A stretch of DNA of 64,000 bases from assembly GCA_964036195.1 (NCBI GenBank), contig OZ038450.1:5520701-5584700 (forward strand). The letters run 5' to 3'. Each line of letters begins with the position of its first letter. Within the stretch, counting starts at the first letter, position 1. The notes beneath the pieces were generated by a model, which saw only the letters and a list, made by a program, of their open reading frames with translations, was not told where the DNA came from and ran no database searches. This document shows, piece by piece, positions 58,321 to 64,000 of the stretch. Source of the stretch: Sphaerolaimus hirsutus. Its lineage: Eukaryota; Nematoda; Chromadorea; Monhysterida; Sphaerolaimidae. The position numbers were made by a program, and so were the translations under genes.

Positions 58321-61300
58321 TTGAATCGTGGCAGCATACAATTTCAGATGTTACATATAATCGGGCGGGTAAAATGGGAAAACCTTGTCGGGCTAATTAA
58401 ATTGAACTCAATGTCATTTTCTTGTATTTGTAGAAATGTGGTCGCTGAAACTCACGAAAATGGAACTCATGATAGAAAATCAAGACACACACCAGTGGGC
58501 ACGAACGAAGAACATTACTGTCAGAAGTTTTGAAATGTTTTCGCATTAAAAACGGCCCATAATTACATCAGTGAATGACAAACTTTACATTTCTGAAACT
58601 AAATAAAAAACATACCGTGAAGGTCGAGTGACAAAAAAATGGTCTCAATTTAAATTTTCGTTTAAAAAAGTATCTAAAATTATGCACGCAGTAATCAAAA
58701 CAATGCGAAAACGTCCAGGCGATATGCACTTCAGTCACAAACTCGTTTAATCAATCAACGAAAATGTCATGACTAAGACTCAATTCACAAAACACTTTAA
58801 TATGCTGATGTTTTTGTTGACTTGCCCCAGCGGACGACCTCTGAAACAGCCCCGAAACTAAATACTACTGCAGAAAGTTGACAAATGAAGTCAAATTTAG
58901 TTGTCGCCCATTTACGCGCCACACAACGCACGCAGACAAATTTGTAATTGGAATGGCGCCATGACTTTGGCGTTTTTGAAAGCGAAGTGAAATATTTTCG
59001 AAAAATGCGTCATTGGAATATTTTTATGGAATTTTTCCATCTCAAAATTTATGACTGAAAGCGACCAGCGCCAAAAAAAATGGCGTAGAAAAATGCGCCA
59101 TTCTCGGGCGCCAAAGGAACACAGAAAAGGCGCCATTCCACCGGTATCACATACAGAAATGCGGCAAAAATGACGCACGGCGTCTCCAAGCGTCCACAAA
59201 TGTGACCGTGCTATTTTAAATGTCACTGATTCACAGACATATCAGTTAACGAAAATTGCCAGCGCACTGATAAATAAATCACAGTTGAATATGGAAAAAA
59301 TGCTCATCTATATTCGAATGATCAAGCGACGGGCGAATTTTAAATAAGTAAACTGTTTTTCACTCTCAAAATTAATAAATGAGCGTGGGTGGGCGAGACA
59401 TAAGGAGAAATCACAATAAAATTTGATTGGAATTTTAGTAAAAAGATTTGCAGCCACACCCCGCGTGGGGGAATATTTGATCAGAGACACTGTTGTTTTT
59501 ATGTAAATGGGCACCGCCCACCCCCGAGTGAAATCCACCCGATTTTGGCAAGTTGCCAAGTTTTTAAGTGCGGTTGAATCACCTTGAATTCGATAATGTC
59601 GCCAGCAATGCAGGTGCAATTACAGCGTCATTTCTGTCCAGGATATGCGCATCAGAAAAATACCGCAAAAATTGCAACCGAAAATTTGTAGAAAAAAAAG
59701 AAAAAAGGAGATAAAAACTGCCTAATTTGTTTGACAAGTAAGAAAAATCCAAACAGATTGTACATATCCTTACACAACGTGTAATTCTATTAGACACGAG
59801 ATTGAAATGAACGATGTTCATCCAAAATAAAAGTGCATTTGAGCGGAATGCGGAAACGGCAACATATTTTAATTGTAATGCGCGGAAAAACCTTTTCAGT
59901 AAAAAGACAAAAAAACTTATTGCGGCCACAGTGGAAAATTTAATTACGTACTTTTATTGCACATTAGAAAATGATTGTTATAGGGAACTTAACAGGGTAT
60001 CTGCCCGCGCCCTATAACAAAGGTAAAAATACCCAGTCAACTGCCAAATTTCAGACAAATATTCTAAATTCCCAATCACTGTTTCCAGGTTTATTGGGCA
60101 CTTGAAAGGGCATTGGGAACTTTTACACAGACGTTTTGCAGACATTTGAACCCATGTCTCATTACCAACACCACAAACTTGGCTGGATTCCAAAGGCACA
60201 CAGAAACACACAATTCTGACAGGTTCACCTACAAAGAAAACCCTTTTGCTTTCGTCTCGATTGACTAACTATGTAGCTGGCTACATTTCACACCAAAATT
60301 AGCGAAAAGAAAAATAATGTGCAATCATCCCGCATGAAAACCCGGTTACGATCCGGGTTTCTAAATAAAAATTTGATAAATTTTCTCAGGCAAAGCGCGG
60401 GAAATGTATTGTGCAAAATTATATCTGTGTAATAAAGATCTAATAAATAGATAAAAAGTAACGGAGTCATGTAGCGGGCACCGAACCTACCGCGACAAAA
60501 TTTCCACGATTACAAGATAAATCGGTTAAACGTGATCGATTCACAATAACCTGACCGCAAATCGCGAACAGGTCATTTGACGCTGCGCATCCGCGCGCAA
60601 TCACTTTCAGTTTCACATTTAAAAATCGAGAGAAATTTTGAAACTCGTGCACAAATCGTGCAGCACCTGAGCCATAAAATAACAATATCACAAATACGAA
60701 AAAAAAATCCATTATCCATTTACGAATGTCGACTAATTGGGCCGAAAAATGATCACATTTCAGCCGCTACACGCGACGCGTTCGTCCGATCCAACCAAAA
60801 ACAAATCGTGATCGCCTAAGAAAATGGAAAGCGCGTGAAAACAGCGGCCGCACAAAGAAGTTTTGAAAGGCATCTCGCATGAAACTTAGCTCGGGCGGCA
60901 CAAAAAACACAAATTTCGCGCCGCCGGCCGCAATGATCGCAGCTGCAGCGAGTTTTGACCCGCCGCTTTTTGACACACATTTGTCGGGGGGGGGGGGGGG
61001 GGGTTGTTTGACAGTTGACATTTAACAGGGTGCGGGAGTGGCCACAGGTTGCAAAGTGCAGGCATCAAATATTATTGATATGTAGTTTGCCTGATAAAAA
61101 CAAAACAATATACCTATTGGGTAAACACAATTCACAATCATGTCAAAGTAGCAACATTTCCAATATGACTTTGTGTCAAAAGCCACACTGGGGCACCAAA
61201 TCAGACTGTAGACGTTGGTGAAGGCACAAAAAAGTCACGCCACACAAACCAGTTGGCACTCAGTGGCGGAAAATCATGGGGGAATCATGCTAATGTTGAT

Positions 61301-61464
61301 AAAATGACTGTATGTCCCATGAACCAGCGGGACAATGGAATTTTTGCAAAAATTTCTCCAAAAATTCAAATTAAAGTAGATTCCATGGCTTCACAAGTGC
61401 ACTGGTAAAGTATTCATATTCCTGATTAGTTGGCATGACCAAGTGTACGCGGCTGTTACTTTCA

Positions 61465-61591
61465 GGTGCCACTCCCAGACCCTGTAAAATGTGAATGTTT
61501 AACTGGACATTTGACATTTTTCATGACATTTTACATTATATTTAACACTTTGCATGACATTTGACATTTTACAGGATCTGGCAGTGGAACC
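61465..61591. repeat. Copy of the TGTAAAA terminal-repeat family
   Basis: Left end GGTGCCACTCCCAGACCCTG; right end ACAGGATCTGGCAGTGGAAC. Outside genes. No obvious target duplication. Confidence 0.72.
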
Positions 61592-61900
61592 AGATGTGAA
61601 TTACATCCAAATAAAAGTCAGATAAAGCCCTACCATATGCTAACAGGCAAAGTATGGTAAAGATGTGTATTTAAAATTGTGTGCGGTGTGCACTTCCACT
61701 AGCAACACAAATATTATGGTAGAAAAGCTTAGTACGACGAATAAATAATTTTCCGCCGCTGTACTTAAGCGTAAAACCGTCCATCAAGCAAAATGTAATG
61801 GGCAGAGTACCTGGCAGCGAAAAAGTTGCCCAAATAAAACAATGTAAAAAAGCTGAGGGTCACTCACTACTCACTTTCAACACTTTCAAAATTGTCACTG

Positions 61901-62104
61901 CACACACTAGTTTACTGCGAGTAAACAAAAAATTTGGTAATTTCATACACCAACTTTTAATGGGATTTAAGTTTACAGGAACTGTATGTTAGTCAACTAC
62001 AGTTGACGGAAAGTAAAAATAACATCCCTGTAAACTCAAATGCGTTCAAAGGTTGACATTAGTTTACTAAATTGTTAAAATTTGATTAGTAATCTAGTGT
62101 GTGC
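61901..62104. repeat. Inverted-repeat element with CACACACTAG ends
   Basis: Left CACACACTAGTTTACTGCGA, right TCTAGTGTGTGC; TTTAC/GTAAA pairs inside. Related to or convergent with the GTTGACA family. Confidence 0.5.
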
Positions 62105-63318
62105 AACGACATTAACACCATATCAGAAAAACCGTCACACTGAAAAAACGTAACGCCACAATGCATTTCTGGAGGAAAATATCCAACATGTCGCCACCCG
62201 GCGCAGAATTTTTATTATCACATCAAAACTGTCTCTGAGAAACTTGCGCGAACGGCCGCGTACTTTACAGGACCGGTATTGCAAATATTTGCGCGCAAAA
62301 ACGCCTGGAACGTAATGCGTTCGAAAGGTCGTTCCTTCGGGCGGGGAAATCTATGCGCGCTAGATCATTGCGAAGAAACGGTGTAAAAATTGACGTTGTG
62401 GGATGGAAATTTGCTGTATATTGTTGGGATATGTTTGGGAAGATGCTTAGCCGGTGATAAATATATACCTGTGCAATATACGACGCCGTTGGACGCAGAC
62501 CAAGGGCCTCATTCCAACTTGGAGCCGACACTGTATGAATATTGAGTTGAAAGGAGTCATTCAGAAAAAAATCAAATACAAACACAAATCTGAGAGCCAA
62601 TTATTTACATAATTTGAAAAACGGTGTAATATTTACAGTGTTTTTGGATGGCAGAGCTTGTAAAAAAAGTTTTTTTCCCTTCAAAACCGTGTTTTTGAAA
62701 CGACTTTCTTCCAATATCACCTAGTTAGGGGTACTAAGCATGGATAAGTGAAAAAATAATATGAACTGACATAAACACTTCACAAAATATCTATCGTGGT
62801 CATATTTATGTTACATCACTAGTTCATAGTAAAAATTTGTTTAATGTCCATGTATTTATAGGCAATGTTGTTCATTGATGAAGATACTATTCAACAAAAC
62901 CTACTTAGACTTAATTTTTTGGATGTGTAAATATTTCGTACGAGATGGAAATGCGAATTTTGAACATTGAAAGCTGCAAGCAGAACATGCAGAAGTTGCA
63001 CTTAGGCCATGGAAAAAAGCATTTGAAAAGTAAATGGAAAAATGTGGCAGAAAAATCAAGAAATTGAAAAAAAACTGGTGAAGGACGCAAAACGAGAATA
63101 TCAAAAAAAATACATAACTAAAAGCCCAAATTTGTCGTAGATAGGATATAAATATTTACGGGGGAGAACGTCAATAAAATTTATAGGTATATGGTTTTTG
63201 GTCTAGACGAACGTATAAAATTTGCCGTATGATATAATGGGATTATGTAAATAGTAATGTACTTTGATCCAGCAAATTAATAACCAAAGCAGCATCTGAG
63301 ACTACGTGATTTTTACAT

Positions 63319-63983
63319 ACCGTATTTCCTCGAAATACCACAGGGAGTAATTATTTCGCCAGCAAATTTTGAGGGGGTTAATTCGAGGGGGGTGGCTTAT
63401 TCGAGGGCTTTTTGTTATCTCGTCAGAAATTTTCGTGAAGGATCATAGTAAAGAAAAGACTTACATACACAAAACTGGTAATGAATGTGAAAAAAAACAG
63501 GATATATTTGGACATAAATACGTATTTACCGTATTTCCTCGAAATACCCCCCGGGGGGTGATTGTTTCATAGTGGTCCCGAGAGGGGGGGGGGGTCAAAC
63601 GAGGGGGGGGGGTATTTCGAGGGGGGGGTTATTATTTCACAAGAAAATTTTTGAAAACCAAGTACGAAATTGTCGTCTGAAACGTACGCAGACGTCGAAA
63701 AATGCAACAAAAACCGCCATTTATAAGGTTCTGTAGACTAATATTAGTATGTAGATGGTATGTACACTGTTCTAACGTGATTCCGACATTGTTTTAACGT
63801 GTGTTCTGCACTACGCAGAACACAAACTGCCATATTTGTGATGTACGTTCTCTTTACACTCAATTTGGGGGGGGTATTTCGAGGGGGGGGGGTGATTGTT
63901 TCATAGTGGTCTCGAGAGGGGGGGGGGGGTCAAACGAGGGGGGGGGGTATTTCGAGGGGGGGTATTTCGAGGAAATACGGTAT
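63319..63983. repeat. One partial and one complete CCGTATT-family element
   Basis: CGTATTTCCTCGAAATACCA at 63321 starts a partial copy. The complete copy runs from ACCGTATTTCCTCGAAATAC (63529) to GTATTTCGAGGAAATACGGT (63982), with long G-runs inside. Confidence 0.75.
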
Positions 63984-64000
63984 ATATTTACACAAACTAG

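Larger units (their letters stand above)
57074..64000. other. Upstream intergenic region of the receptor gene
   Basis: AT-rich DNA with GTTGACA-type, TGTAAAA and CCGTATT elements and a GGCGCC-rich repeat near 58940-59160. No open frame has recognisable domains or Cys patterns. The receptor promoter is presumably here, but no element can be assigned. Confidence 0.55.

Noticed and set aside
57213..58533. Short open frames upstream of the receptor as genes
   Set aside because: Low-complexity or repeat-derived translations; one covers a GTTGACA element. No domain, Cys pattern or splice context.

Overview
Eukaryotic (metazoan) genomic DNA: two large multi-exon minus-strand genes, one tRNA gene, and introns crowded with mobile-element debris. 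The better-defined gene encodes a giant EGF/vWA/SEA transmembrane receptor with the MUA-3/MUP-4 architecture, which I know from nematode hypodermal adhesion receptors. An ecdysozoan, most likely nematode or nematode-like, is therefore suggested. This placement is inference. Codon use gives no sign of a non-standard code.

Region 1 (57073 down to 23501, minus): a MUA-3/MUP-4-like receptor. I read 49 coding exons by hand. Every junction keeps phase and the sum is 10,110 nt (3,369 codons plus stop). Order: signal peptide; about 12 EGF-like modules; a vWA domain with intact MIDAS residues; about 30 EGF modules; a SEA-like region; EGF; a second SEA-like region; about 5 EGF; one transmembrane helix; a cytoplasmic tail of roughly 335 residues. 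A plus-strand tRNA-Ile(AAT) gene sits in one of its introns.

Region 2 (23500-20240): intergenic, with inverted-repeat elements and no coding region I can support.

Region 3 (20239 down to 138, minus, running off the left edge): a Cys-rich secreted or extracellular protein of unknown family name. It has 24 exons and 1,430 codons so far. It starts with a signal peptide and a Ser/Thr linker, then alternates a hormone-receptor-domain-like Cys/Trp module, EB-like modules and two C-type lectin domains.

Mobile elements: several inverted-repeat families recur. The most interesting is a 0.1-0.4 kb family with ends like GTGCCAGTCCCA...TGTAAAA. In region 3 it coincides with three whole introns, supplies the donor GTGCCA each time, and in one case is flanked by an 8-10 bp direct repeat made of coding sequence. 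This is the signature expected of an intron-creating transposable element (introner). Other notable items are a 5'-truncated non-LTR retrotransposon with a 10 bp target duplication, and a broken Tc1/mariner transposase interrupted by a hAT-like element with an 8 bp duplication.

Region 4 (57074-64000): upstream of the receptor. I see only AT-rich DNA, inverted-repeat elements and simple sequence, and no supportable gene.
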